A stretch of DNA of 64,000 bases. Origin: Marinobacter aromaticivorans. GTDB taxonomy: Bacteria > Pseudomonadota > Gammaproteobacteria > Pseudomonadales > Oleiphilaceae. A program made the position numbers and the translations under genes. Within the stretch, counting starts at the first letter, position 1. Every line of letters starts with the position of its first letter. A model generated the notes under the pieces. That model was given only the letters and a program-made list of their open reading frames with translations. It searched no databases and was not told the DNA's origin. The stretch lies in the NCBI RefSeq assembly GCF_002806975.1, contig NZ_NIHD01000013.1, forward strand, positions 20,270 to 84,269, given 5' to 3'. Positions 46,976 through 55,537 of this stretch are shown piece by piece.

Positions 46976-47634
46976 GGGCGAACCCTCATGGTTACAAGCT
47001 CACATTCGAAAAGAAATTCCAGGGCTTCCACATGCCGCAGGCAATCCGCCATGGTTTTACCCCAGGTATACAGGCCGTGCCCCCGAATCAGATAACCCGG
47101 CTGCGCAGGGTGTTCCATAAACCACTCCCGGGTTTCCTCAGCCAGGGTTTCAATGTTCTGGGTATTCTCAAAAACCGGAATTGTCACTACTGACTCATGG
47201 GTTTCCACGCCGTCGAAGGCTTTTTGCAGTTCATAGCCTTCAAACGCAAGAAGTTCCCCCGCCGGTACAAGCCGGCTCAGCACCGTTGCGTTCACCGAGT
47301 GCGTGTGAAGAACTGCACCGACATCCGGAAACTCCTGGTACAGTGCGGTGTGCAGCAAGGTTTCTGCAGAGGCGCGGCACTCACTCTGCACCGGGCGGCC
47401 CTGAAGATCGATCACCATGACATCACCCGCAGCCAACTGCCCCTTGTGGCGGCCGGACACTGTAATGGCAATGTGCCCGCTGTCTATGCGGGCGGAATAG
47501 TTACTGCTTGTGGCCGGAGACCAGCCCCGCCCGTAAAGGAAGCGGCCCGCATTCACTATGGATTCGGCAACTACTGCGTATTGGTTTACATCAAACACGG
47601 TTTTACATTCCGGAATGTGAAGAGCCTGGCTCAT
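46972..47634 (-). CDS. mtnB: Methylthioribulose-1-phosphate dehydratase
   Basis: Class II aldolase-family zinc enzyme that dehydrates methylthioribulose-1-phosphate in methionine salvage. The substrate and zinc region includes GRGWSPATSSNYSARID, SAETLLHTALYQEFPDVGAV and LHTHSVNATVLSRL. The ATG at 47634 (MSQALHIPE, 220 residues) lies inside the end of the xdhC-like gene (32-nt overlap) and has a weak ribosome site. The mtnA and mtnK functions are not in this window. Confidence 0.94.
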   Translation of the reverse strand: MSQALHIPECKTVFDVNQYAVVAESIVNAGRFLYGRGWSPATSSNYSARIDSGHIAITVSGRHKGQLAAGDVMVIDLQGRPVQSECRASAETLLHTALYQEFPDVGAVLHTHSVNATVLSRLVPAGELLAFEGYELQKAFDGVETHESVVTIPVFENTQNIETLAEETREWFMEHPAQPGYLIRGHGLYTWGKTMADCLRHVEALEFLFECELVTMRVRP

Positions 47635-48628
47635 GGATTGTTCGCAAATGATGCCGCGCAGCAATCAGATCGGCAACAACGGAAATGGCAATTTCTGCGG
47701 GTGTTTTGCTGGGAATGTCAATGCCAATCGGTGCCCGTAAACGCTGTAACGCTGCCTCCTCAAGCCCCAGCGAGGCGAGCCGCTCCCGCCGGGCCTCGGA
47801 TGTCCGTTTTGAGCCCATGGCGCCCACGTAAAATGCCCGCGACTGCAGTGCTGCCAGCAAACCCATATCGTCTATTCTCGGATCGTGGGCCAGCGCCAGC
47901 ACACCGCACCAGGTATCGTTAAAAGACGCGGCTATCAGATCGTCCGGCAAGCAACGGGCAAGTGGCAGATACCGGTGGCTCCAGCCAGAGGCAAAGGCTT
48001 CGCGCGGTTCACAAAGAGTAACGGTAAAATCAGCAGCAGTGGCAAATTCAGCCACGTAACGCGCTACCTCGCCTGCCCCGATCAGCAGCAATCTGCACTC
48101 CGGCTGCAGCAGGTGAAGCAGTTCTTCTCCATCGAATACAACGCCCGGGCCGGCCGAAGGGGCCGCAGGCTCCAACTCCATGGCACCCTGCAAGCTGACC
48201 CGGCGCGCCACGGGCACCCGCCGGGTCATAGCCTCCGCCAGCCGCTGCAGATGTGCAATTGCAGTGTTATTTTGATCGGACGGGTTACCCAACGGCTCCA
48301 CCAGCAGCCGGATTCGACCACCACAGGGCAGCCGGAAATCATCACGGTCGCTGTCGCTGATGCCATAGTCGATGATCACCGGGTAGTCCGCACCATCGTC
48401 AATGGTGCGGCGAAGGAGGTCTTCTTCCAGACAGCCACCCGACACTGAGCCGCTCCAGTGCCCAGAATCACTCACCGCCAGCCACGAGCCCGCAGGCCGG
48501 GGCGATGAGCCCCAGGTTTCCACAATGGTGCATAACCACGCTCGCCTGCCTTGTTCAAGCCATGACAGAGCATCTCTGATGACCGCCTCGTGGCCGCCGG
48601 CGATCGGTGGCGCGGGCGTGTCAGGCAT
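47603..48628 (-). CDS. XdhC family molybdenum-enzyme maturation protein
   Basis: A 341-residue protein with an N-terminal XdhC/CoxI domain (TIVETWGSSPRPAGSWLAV, SVSGGCLEEDLL) and a C-terminal Rossmann-fold domain (LLLIGAGEVARYVAEFA, YVGAMGSKRTSEARRERL, PIGIDIPSKTPAEIAISVVA). Such proteins insert or sulfurate the molybdenum cofactor of xanthine oxidase-family enzymes. Its start overlaps the IorB-like stop by 8 nt, which links it to that enzyme. Confidence 0.9.
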   Translation of the reverse strand: MPDTPAPPIAGGHEAVIRDALSWLEQGRRAWLCTIVETWGSSPRPAGSWLAVSDSGHWSGSVSGGCLEEDLLRRTIDDGADYPVIIDYGISDSDRDDFRLPCGGRIRLLVEPLGNPSDQNNTAIAHLQRLAEAMTRRVPVARRVSLQGAMELEPAAPSAGPGVVFDGEELLHLLQPECRLLLIGAGEVARYVAEFATAADFTVTLCEPREAFASGWSHRYLPLARCLPDDLIAASFNDTWCGVLALAHDPRIDDMGLLAALQSRAFYVGAMGSKRTSEARRERLASLGLEEAALQRLRAPIGIDIPSKTPAEIAISVVADLIAARHHLRTIHEPGSSHSGM

Positions 48629-50825
48629 CGGCTTTCAGGGGCAAGCTGCGCTGACGCTTGCCGGTCAGCGCGAACAGCGCATTGCCCAGGGCCGGGATAA
48701 CCGGAGGCACCCCCGGCTCACCAACGCCTGTGGGAGCTTCGGTGCTCTGAACAATATCCACTGTCACTTCAGGCAGTTCAGTCTGCCGCATCAACTGATA
48801 ATCGTGGAAGTTGCTCTGCTGGGGCTGACCCTCATCAAACGTTATCTCGCCGTAGATTGCTGCGGTCAGCCCGAAGATAATCCCGCCTTCAATCTGGTCT
48901 TCCACAATGCGCGGGTTGACCACCTGGCCGCAATCCACGGCACAGGCAACCTTGTATACCCGGATATTTCCGTTCTCCACACCAGCTTCAACCACCTGGG
49001 CCACGAAAGTACCAAAGCTCTTGAACAGCGCCAGGCCCCGGCCACGCCCTTCAAGAACGGGGGTATTCCACTTGGACAGTTGCACGGCCCTGTCGAGCAC
49101 TTCCAGATGCCGGGGCTGGCCCGCCAGCAGTTTGCGGCGGAACTGGTAGGGATCTTCACCGGCTTCGTAAGCCAGCTCATCCATAAAGGTTTCAACGGCA
49201 AAGCCGTTGTGGGAGTAGCCCACCGAGCGCCAGAATGTGACCGGCACACCCGGGTCGGTATGGGTATGGCGGATGTCTATATTATCCACGTTGTAGGGGT
49301 ACTCTATGGCGCCTTCAATGGCCGACATGTCCTTTGGCGTTGCAATGCCTTCGGCAAGCAAGCCAACTTTACCCAGGGTGTCGTACATGAACTTGGGCGC
49401 CCAGGGATACTGGGCAGGTGCCGCGTTGCGCACATACCAGTCCAGCAACTGGGGGCCGACAATCTGGTGATGCCAGCCGGTCAGCCGGTTGCCCTCAAGG
49501 CCGGCCTGCATACGGTGCAGCATGGCCGGGCGATACAGGTCGTGCTGCGTATCTTCTTCCCGCGACCAGATCAGCTTCACCGGTTTTCTCACCCGGTAGG
49601 AAACTGCAGCAGCTTCTTCGATGTAATCCTGAGTCAGACGGCGACCAAACCCGCCACCAAGAAAGGTAGTATTGATCGTGACATCGCCCGGAGAAAGGTC
49701 GGTTACCCGGGCTGCGGCAATGCGGCCAAGATCCGGAGCCTGAGTGGGCGCCCAGACTTCAATACTGTTATCCCGGTACCACGCCGTAGCGTTCATGGGT
49801 TCCAGAGTCGAGTGGGCCAGATAGGGCTGGCTGTATTCCGCTTCAAATACCTGCCCTGCTTTTTCGACAGCATTCTCGTAATCGCCTTCGCTGCGCTCAG
49901 ACTCACCGCGATCCTCATCGGCGGCCTTGCGGTACGAAGCAAACACCTCACCGGTGGAAAGGGACAGGGCCTCCGCGTTATCCCATTCTGCTTTCAGGGC
50001 ATCCTGAGCTTTCCGGGCGCGCCAGTACTTGTCGGCAACAATCGCCACGCCGCGCTCGATTTCAAACACATCGAGAACACCCGGCATGGCGAGCACTTCG
50101 CTCTTATTAAAGGACTTGACCCGGGCACCGTATCTGGGTGGACGGCTTACCACGCTGTACACCATGCCGGGGAGTTCAACATCGATACCGTAAACTGCGG
50201 TGCCGGTGGACTTGGCGTGAGCATCCAGCCTGCCCCGCTGTTTGCCAATGTACTTCCACTCGCGGGCCGGTTTCAGTGGAATATCACCACGGATGACTTG
50301 TTTGGACGCCAACTCCACCAACTGCCCGTAGCGCATGGAATCCAGACCATTGGGATGAACCACACGGCCCTGGCGCGCGGAGCATTCGGCTGCATCCACC
50401 TGCCACACGTCTGCCGCTGCCATAATGAGCATTTGTCGCGCCGACGCCCCTGCCGTGCGCAGAGGCTCCCAACTGGTCGCAATACTGGTGCTGCCACCTG
50501 TGAGCTGCAGTTTGTACAAAGGGTTACGATATTCCGGCGCCACCGGTGCAAACCTGGGTGTAATTGCTTCAGGATCGACCTCCAGCTCTTCGGCAATCAG
50601 CGTGGTAAGCCCGGTATAGGTACCCTGGCCCATTTCAACCCGGGCCAGGGTAAAGTGAATCTTGTCGTTCCTTGTTATCTCAAGCCAGGCATCCGGCTTC
50701 CATTCACCGGTTTCTTCCGTGTAACCGGTGGGTATCCCGGAACAGCCGGGGAGCGAGAGGGACAGCATCAGAGAGCCGGAGGCACCGGCACTTACCTTGA
50801 GAAAATCACGTCTGTTCATCGCCAT
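48621..50825 (-). CDS. IorB-like molybdopterin-binding subunit of an aldehyde/isoquinoline oxidoreductase
   Basis: A 734-residue xanthine oxidase-family large subunit with an N-terminal twin-arginine signal (NRRDFLKVSAG) and a following hydrophobic stretch ending LPGC, so possibly a Tat-exported lipoprotein. Cofactor motifs are GGGFGRR, FWRSVGYSHNGFAVE and the catalytic glutamate in GVGEPGVPPV. The ATG at 50825 is two bases from the small-subunit stop, with GGAGG about 9 nt upstream; ATG 50819 is an alternative. Together with the 2Fe-2S subunit it resembles IorAB and aldehyde dehydrogenases; the substrate is unknown. Confidence 0.88.
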   Translation of the reverse strand: MAMNRRDFLKVSAGASGSLMLSLSLPGCSGIPTGYTEETGEWKPDAWLEITRNDKIHFTLARVEMGQGTYTGLTTLIAEELEVDPEAITPRFAPVAPEYRNPLYKLQLTGGSTSIATSWEPLRTAGASARQMLIMAAADVWQVDAAECSARQGRVVHPNGLDSMRYGQLVELASKQVIRGDIPLKPAREWKYIGKQRGRLDAHAKSTGTAVYGIDVELPGMVYSVVSRPPRYGARVKSFNKSEVLAMPGVLDVFEIERGVAIVADKYWRARKAQDALKAEWDNAEALSLSTGEVFASYRKAADEDRGESERSEGDYENAVEKAGQVFEAEYSQPYLAHSTLEPMNATAWYRDNSIEVWAPTQAPDLGRIAAARVTDLSPGDVTINTTFLGGGFGRRLTQDYIEEAAAVSYRVRKPVKLIWSREEDTQHDLYRPAMLHRMQAGLEGNRLTGWHHQIVGPQLLDWYVRNAAPAQYPWAPKFMYDTLGKVGLLAEGIATPKDMSAIEGAIEYPYNVDNIDIRHTHTDPGVPVTFWRSVGYSHNGFAVETFMDELAYEAGEDPYQFRRKLLAGQPRHLEVLDRAVQLSKWNTPVLEGRGRGLALFKSFGTFVAQVVEAGVENGNIRVYKVACAVDCGQVVNPRIVEDQIEGGIIFGLTAAIYGEITFDEGQPQQSNFHDYQLMRQTELPEVTVDIVQSTEAPTGVGEPGVPPVIPALGNALFALTGKRQRSLPLKADA

Positions 50826-50826
50826 G

Positions 50827-51321
50827 TCAGCGTTCCTCCCCGGCCGCTTGCGCATCGTACGCCAGCGATTTTCCAGCGACTGATTCAACAGCGGCAATGA
50901 TGCGGGAGTAGGTGCCACAGCGGCACAGGTTGCCAGTCATGGCCGCCACGATATCGTCCCGGGCAGGCGCCGGGTTGGTTGCCAGCAGGTGAGCCGCACT
51001 CATGATCTGGCCAGACTGGCAGTAACCACACTGTGGCACACCTTCTGCAATCCATGCCTTTTGCAGAGGGTGCAATTGCCCATCCTCTGCCAGCCCTTCG
51101 ATGGTGGTCACCTCACCACCGGCTGCGGATTCTACGGGGGTCGAGCAGGATCGCACCGGCTGCCCGTTCAGATGCACCGTGCAGGCACCACAAAGCCCCA
51201 CACCACAACCAAACTTGGTGCCCTTGAGCCCCAGTTCGTCACGCAACACCCACAACAGCGGGGTATCACCCTCAATATCCAGCGAGCGCCGTTCGCCGTT
51301 AACCGTAAGGCTCAATGCCAT
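50827..51321 (-). CDS. IorA-like 2Fe-2S subunit
   Basis: A 164-residue two-cluster ferredoxin subunit. The plant-type cluster uses C39, C44, C47 and C59 ([17 protein letters not shown]), and the second uses C98, C101, C133 and C135 ([20 protein letters not shown]). It passes electrons from the molybdenum site of its partner subunit. First gene of an iorAB-xdhC unit that runs directly into mtnBDC. Confidence 0.92.
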   Translation of the reverse strand: MALSLTVNGERRSLDIEGDTPLLWVLRDELGLKGTKFGCGVGLCGACTVHLNGQPVRSCSTPVESAAGGEVTTIEGLAEDGQLHPLQKAWIAEGVPQCGYCQSGQIMSAAHLLATNPAPARDDIVAAMTGNLCRCGTYSRIIAAVESVAGKSLAYDAQAAGEER

Positions 51322-51375
51322 GCCTGCTCTCCCCTGTGCTTTGCCCCGGGTCTGTTTGCCGGGCTTACTGTTTTT

Positions 51376-51567
51376 TTATTTCACAACTTTCTCGCCGTCT
51401 TTGTTTACCCAGACATCGCGCTCACCGGTATTCAGTTTTCCGTTGGAATCCCAGACTTCCCGGTTCCGGGTAGTTTCTTCAAGCTTGCCCTTATCATCCC
51501 AGATGACGCGGTCTTTGCACCCCACCAGGGCCAAAACGGCAAATATCAACAATGCAGCTTTCTTCAA
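51376..51567 (-). CDS. Small lipoprotein with three short internal repeats
   Basis: A 63-residue protein with a clean lipoprotein signal (MKKAALLIFAVLALVGC, C17). The mature part is about 46 residues and is built from three similar units: RVIWDDKGKL, REVWDSNGKL and RDVWVNKDGEKV. The TTG start has a strong GAGGAGG 5 nt upstream, which supports it being real despite its size. I do not recognise the family. It lies 54 nt downstream of the iorA start side, between iorA and the Smr gene. Confidence 0.68.
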   Translation of the reverse strand: MKKAALLIFAVLALVGCKDRVIWDDKGKLEETTRNREVWDSNGKLNTGERDVWVNKDGEKVVK

Positions 51568-51622
51568 AACGACCTCCTCAATTCGATTTGCTGATCATGG
51601 CGTAATTCATTCTTCCGGTGTA

Positions 51623-52204
51623 TTAACGTGATCCATGCAATTCACGATTGTGCTGCTTGTCCCTGTCACCCTTGCGGACCATGACATAAACAGCACCGGT
51701 TCCACCATGGTGTTTCTGGGCCGAATGGAACGCCAGCACATCCGAAAGCTCCGGCAACCACTTGGCCAGATAGCTCTTGAGCTGAGCTATGCCATCGGGA
51801 TTACGCTCTCCCTTGCCGTGGAGGATGATGACGGATCGCAAACCGTAACGGACGCAATCGCTGACAAACCGGAACACTTCGCGACGCGCCTGTTCAACAG
51901 TCATGCGATGGAGGTCCAGCCTTGCTTCAATGGGATATTGCCCGAGCCTGAGCTTGCGAAAGACCCCGTGCTGTATGCCGGGGCGCTGCCAGCAGAGGAT
52001 GTCGTGTGCAGTCAGAGGCTCAACAATATCGGAGGTCAACGGATTCGCATCCTTGAGCGGATTGGCCACGGCCGCACGCTGACGCTCCAGATGGCCCGGA
52101 GTCAGTTCACGGGGCGCTGCGATCTCGGCGCGGTTGGGTTTTCGGATGCGCCGGACATCTTTCATTTCCTCAAGAAAACTGAGGCGATCCTTTTTGGTAA
52201 TCAT
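51623..52204 (-). CDS. Smr domain protein (SmrA-like)
   Basis: A 193-residue protein with a C-terminal Smr domain: ARLDLHRMTVEQARREVF, SVIILHGKGERN and AFHSAQKHHGGTGAVYVMVRKG. Smr proteins are DNA or RNA endonucleases; SmrB acts on collided ribosomes, while SmrA is less understood. The charged N-terminus (MITKKDRLSFLEEMKDVRRI) matches the SmrA/YdaL type. ATG 52204 is chosen, with GAAAG about 8 nt upstream. Confidence 0.87.
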   Translation of the reverse strand: MITKKDRLSFLEEMKDVRRIRKPNRAEIAAPRELTPGHLERQRAAVANPLKDANPLTSDIVEPLTAHDILCWQRPGIQHGVFRKLRLGQYPIEARLDLHRMTVEQARREVFRFVSDCVRYGLRSVIILHGKGERNPDGIAQLKSYLAKWLPELSDVLAFHSAQKHHGGTGAVYVMVRKGDRDKQHNRELHGSR

Positions 52205-52371
52205 GGCCGTGCTTTCAATAACCCGCTGACAATAACCTGCTGAATAGAGGAACCTTACCACCCGGTACGCGTTCCATAAAGAAACCCCGACGATTGCGTA
52301 AATTTATGCCATGCGGTCCAAAATGGTTGCAGGTGCGACCAAAATCTTAGAGTGAACACCCGCTCCAGTGT

Positions 52372-52384
52372 TCTACACTGTAGA
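52372..52384. promoter_or_regulatory. Palindrome TCTACACTGTAGA in the smrA/CBS intergenic region
   Basis: A perfect 6-bp inverted repeat with a one-base centre, 33 nt before the ATG of the cNMP/CBS protein. It overlaps a possible -10 TACACT (52375-52380), which has GTGAAC 17 nt upstream as a weak -35. A repressor site is possible but no regulator is identified. Confidence 0.35.
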
Positions 52385-52416
52385 CTCACAACAATAATGA
52401 ACGAGCAGAACCGGTT

Positions 52417-54333
52417 ATGGCAGCAGCAAATCAGGACAATTCCCGCCCGCAGAATACCCGCTCCATTATGGTTTTTCTGCAGGCACACGCCCCCTTCTCA
52501 AGCATGGACGAAGACCATCTCGCCCACTTTGCAGAGCATGCCACACTACGGTTTTATGCCGACGGCGATGTTGTACTGTCCCCGGAAGATGGTGTTGTTA
52601 ACAGGTTTTACGTTGTTAAACAGGGGCGGATTCGTGGCGAGCGCCACAATGAGAAAGCTGACAAAACCGAAACCACGTTCGAGATCAGCCGGGGTGAGTG
52701 CTTCCCACTGGCCGCGATCATCGGCGAGCGCCCCACCCGGACACTGCACCGCGCCGTCGGGGACACTTTCTGTCTCAGCATAGAGCAGGATGCCTTTGTC
52801 ACCCTTATTTCCGAAAGTGAACCGTTCCGTGATTTCTGTATGCGCGGGGTCAGCAGCCTGCTGGACCAGGTCAACCAGCGCATACAAACCGGCGCCATGG
52901 CGTCCATGAGTTCCAGTTTTTCCCTGAGCACACCCCTCGAACGCTATGCTCTTCGTAATCCCATCGTCTGTTCTCCGGACCTGCCCGTGCGCAAAGCCGT
53001 CGCTCGCATGCATGAAAACAATGTCGGCAGCATTGTCATAACCGATGAAAGCCGGCATCCCATCGGAATTTTCACGCTCCGCGATCTGCGCACCATGATT
53101 GCGAAAGATACCGGGACTCTGGACACACCCGTACGTCAACTCATGACACGGGACCCCCGCTCTCTGACAGCCCAGGCCGATGCGTTTGAAGCAGCCATGC
53201 TGATGGCGGAAAACCACTTCGCACACCTGTGCGTGGTGGACGAAGAAAACCGGCTAATTGGCATGGTATCGGAGAGCGACCTGTTTTCCCTGCAACGGGT
53301 CGATCTCGTCAACCTTGCCCGCACTATAAGCACTGCAACTCACTTGCGAACCCTGGTTAGTCTGCGCACTGATGTATCCAGACTTGTGGATGCGATGCTG
53401 GCACACGGTGCCGATTCGGGCCAAATCGTCAAGATGATCACGACACTGAACGATGTAACGGTGCGACGCGTGCTTGAGCTGAACATCAAGAAAAACGACC
53501 CGGGCATTCCATTTACCTGGCTCACATTCGGAAGCGAAGGACGGCAAGAGCAGACTCTGCTGACGGACCAGGATAACGGCATTCTTTTCCAGACTCCCGA
53601 AGGCATGACGGAAGACCAGGTACGGGAAAAGCTGCTGCCATTCGCCCGCACAGTCAATGACGAGCTTGCCGATTGCGGCTTTACCCTGTGCAAAGGCAAT
53701 ATCATGGCCAGCAACCCGAAGCTGTGCCTGAGCGACCGCGAGTGGGATGACTGGTTTATCCGCTTCATCGACGCATCCACTCCGCAGAACCTTGTTTACT
53801 CTTCCATCTTTCTTGATATGAGAGCGGTATTCGGGCCCACGGACTCTTTACACGAACTCCTTGAAAAAGTGCTCACAAGAATCCGCAAGAACGCCCTGTT
53901 CCAGAAGATGCTGGCAGGCAATGCGCTCCAGAGAAAACCGCCGCTGACCATGTTCCGCAACTTCCGCTATGTAAGCGATGGCAAAAAGCGCAATCTGGAC
54001 CTCAAACGTCAGGGTCTGGCCCCTTTCGTAGAGGCCGTGCGCGTGTTTGCGCTGGCCAATGGAGTGGAAAATGCCAACACACTTGAGAGAATGGATGAAC
54101 TGGTTCGCAAGGGCGTTTTTGATGCCAAGGATGCCAATGCCTGGAAGGATGCCTACAGCCTCATACAGGCCATACGCATGCGCGCACATCAGGAAATGCT
54201 GGAGCGGGGCGAAGAGCTTACCAACTACATAGATCCCGACGATCTGAACCAGCTGGACAGACGGATTCTCCGTGAGTCGTTCCGGCAGGCCCAGCGCCTG
54301 CAACAGAAACTCGAAGTTACCTACCAACTCTGA
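52417..54333 (+). CDS. cNMP-binding / CBS-pair / DUF294 nucleotidyltransferase protein
   Basis: A 638-residue cytoplasmic regulator. A cyclic-nucleotide-binding-like domain (about 25-140) is followed by two CBS motifs (about 175-300: PVRKAVARMHENNVGSIVIT and SLTAQADAFEAAMLMAENHF), then a DUF294 nucleotidyltransferase domain with FGSEGRQEQTLLTDQDNG (from G372) and a helical C-terminal domain. This architecture resembles GlnD-like uridylyltransferases. Homologues (PA3233 type) lie beside ActP-like symporter genes, so a role in controlling carboxylate uptake or use is inferred. The downstream exonuclease starts 17 nt later. Confidence 0.87.
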   Translation: MAAANQDNSRPQNTRSIMVFLQAHAPFSSMDEDHLAHFAEHATLRFYADGDVVLSPEDGVVNRFYVVKQGRIRGERHNEKADKTETTFEISRGECFPLAAIIGERPTRTLHRAVGDTFCLSIEQDAFVTLISESEPFRDFCMRGVSSLLDQVNQRIQTGAMASMSSSFSLSTPLERYALRNPIVCSPDLPVRKAVARMHENNVGSIVITDESRHPIGIFTLRDLRTMIAKDTGTLDTPVRQLMTRDPRSLTAQADAFEAAMLMAENHFAHLCVVDEENRLIGMVSESDLFSLQRVDLVNLARTISTATHLRTLVSLRTDVSRLVDAMLAHGADSGQIVKMITTLNDVTVRRVLELNIKKNDPGIPFTWLTFGSEGRQEQTLLTDQDNGILFQTPEGMTEDQVREKLLPFARTVNDELADCGFTLCKGNIMASNPKLCLSDREWDDWFIRFIDASTPQNLVYSSIFLDMRAVFGPTDSLHELLEKVLTRIRKNALFQKMLAGNALQRKPPLTMFRNFRYVSDGKKRNLDLKRQGLAPFVEAVRVFALANGVENANTLERMDELVRKGVFDAKDANAWKDAYSLIQAIRMRAHQEMLERGEELTNYIDPDDLNQLDRRILRESFRQAQRLQQKLEVTYQL

Positions 54334-54350
54334 ATCCAGGCTGCTGCCCC

Positions 54351-55058
54351 ATGTTGGAACAGATCAGACAATGGATTGAACGTCGCCGCAAAGGCCGGAC
54401 AGGTAACATTGCGCCAGAGAACACGCCGACCCCCAAAACCGCCGGGGACCAGCTGCTATCCGAATGCCGCCTGATTGTGCTGGATCTGGAGACCACCGGC
54501 CTGAATGCCAGCAAAGATGAAGTCATCGCCGTGGGGGCCGTCGCCATTACCGGCGGCGCCATCGATCTCAGCGATCAGTTCGACCTGATTCTGAAGCGCC
54601 CGGAGCTGGATATCACCCAGACGGTACTGATCCACGGCATCGGACCAGAGGCCCTTACCCGGGGCCATGAACTGGAAGATGCCCTTCTGTTTCTTCTGGA
54701 ATGGATGAACGGCGACCCGATACTGGCCTATCACACGGCATTTGATCAGAAGTTCCTTGAGAAAACCCTGAAAGCGGAACTTGGCTATACCCGGAACCAT
54801 ACCTGGATGGATGTGGCAGAGCTCTTGCCTGCCTTCTTCCCTGACGCCCAGACGGGCGGAAAAGGCCTGGATCACTGGGCCGACCATTTTGGTCTGGAGG
54901 TCAGCGCAAGACACCATGCCGCTTCCGATGCACTGGCAACCGCCGAACTGACATTGATTGCCTTGAATAAAGCCCGAAAGAACGGCCTGAAAACCCTCAG
55001 GGAATTGCACGACAAACTGCGATACCAGCGCCGGCTCAAAAACATGCACCGCATGTGA
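54351..55058 (+). CDS. 3'-5' exonuclease of the DnaQ (DEDDh) family
   Basis: A 235-residue protein with all three exonuclease motifs: ExoI LDLETTGLN (D45, E47), ExoII AYHTAFDQKFLE and ExoIII ARHHAASDALATAEL. It lacks the polymerase III contacts of DnaQ, so it is probably not the replicative proofreader. The basic N-terminal segment (IERRRKGR) is outside the nuclease core. It follows the DUF294 protein, as in Pseudomonas (PA3232-PA3233). Confidence 0.88.
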   Translation: MLEQIRQWIERRRKGRTGNIAPENTPTPKTAGDQLLSECRLIVLDLETTGLNASKDEVIAVGAVAITGGAIDLSDQFDLILKRPELDITQTVLIHGIGPEALTRGHELEDALLFLLEWMNGDPILAYHTAFDQKFLEKTLKAELGYTRNHTWMDVAELLPAFFPDAQTGGKGLDHWADHFGLEVSARHHAASDALATAELTLIALNKARKNGLKTLRELHDKLRYQRRLKNMHRM

Positions 55059-55190
55059 TTCAAGCACCTGAAACTCCGCAGAAATAGACGCCTGTCACAG
55101 CAAATAATTCAGAATTAGACTTTTTGCCAATATCTATAAATTGCTTGACCGGTAAAGTCGAAGAGGAGAACAAGTAGGGGAAGTACTAAT

Positions 55191-55244
55191 ATGAATAATA
55201 AATTCTCTGGCTCACTCAGCTCACCGAAAAACCACTGCAGATAA
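55191..55244 (+). CDS. Possible 17-codon leader peptide upstream of DUF4212
   Basis: ATG at 55191 encodes MNNKFSGSLSSPKNHCR and stops 25 nt before the DUF4212 start. A good GGGGAAG lies 7 nt upstream. The surrounding 211-nt gap must carry the symporter promoter; TATAAA at 55135-55140 could be a -10, without a good -35, which would fit an activator-dependent promoter. Translation of this frame is speculative. Confidence 0.3.
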   Translation: MNNKFSGSLSSPKNHCR

Positions 55245-55269
55245 ACAACAACAAGACAGGAGTAATCCT

Positions 55270-55533
55270 ATGTCAGGTCATAGCTACGATGCTGAAAAGT
55301 ACTGGAAGGCGAATCTTCGCCTTATATTCGGGAGCCTGGTCATCTGGGCCCTGGTTTCTTACGGCTTTGGAATCGTTCTACGCCCCATGCTTTCGGGCAT
55401 CCCCATCGGCGGCACGGATCTGGGTTTCTGGTTCGCTCAACAGGGCTCTATTCTCACGTTCATTGCACTTATCTTCCACTACGCGTGGCGCATGAACAAA
55501 ATCGACGAAAAATTCGGCGTGGAAGAGGAGTAA
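55270..55533 (+). CDS. DUF4212 small subunit of a sodium:solute symporter
   Basis: An 87-residue protein with two membrane helices (LIFGSLVIWALVSYGFGIVL and FWFAQQGSILTFIALIFHYAW). The DUF4212 family always precedes a VC_2705-type sodium:solute symporter and is taken to be its small subunit. AGGAG lies 6-7 nt upstream of the ATG, and the symporter ATG follows the stop by 4 nt. Confidence 0.9.
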   Translation: MSGHSYDAEKYWKANLRLIFGSLVIWALVSYGFGIVLRPMLSGIPIGGTDLGFWFAQQGSILTFIALIFHYAWRMNKIDEKFGVEEE

Positions 55534-55537
55534 GCGG

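Noticed and set aside
48402..50900. An 832-codon plus-strand open frame
   Set aside because: It is exactly antisense to the well-supported IorB-like gene, has no recognisable domain and reflects codon bias of the true strand.
55100..55190. Sigma-54 promoter for the symporter operon
   Set aside because: No GG-N10-GC pair with the right context was found; only a TATAAA without a good -35.
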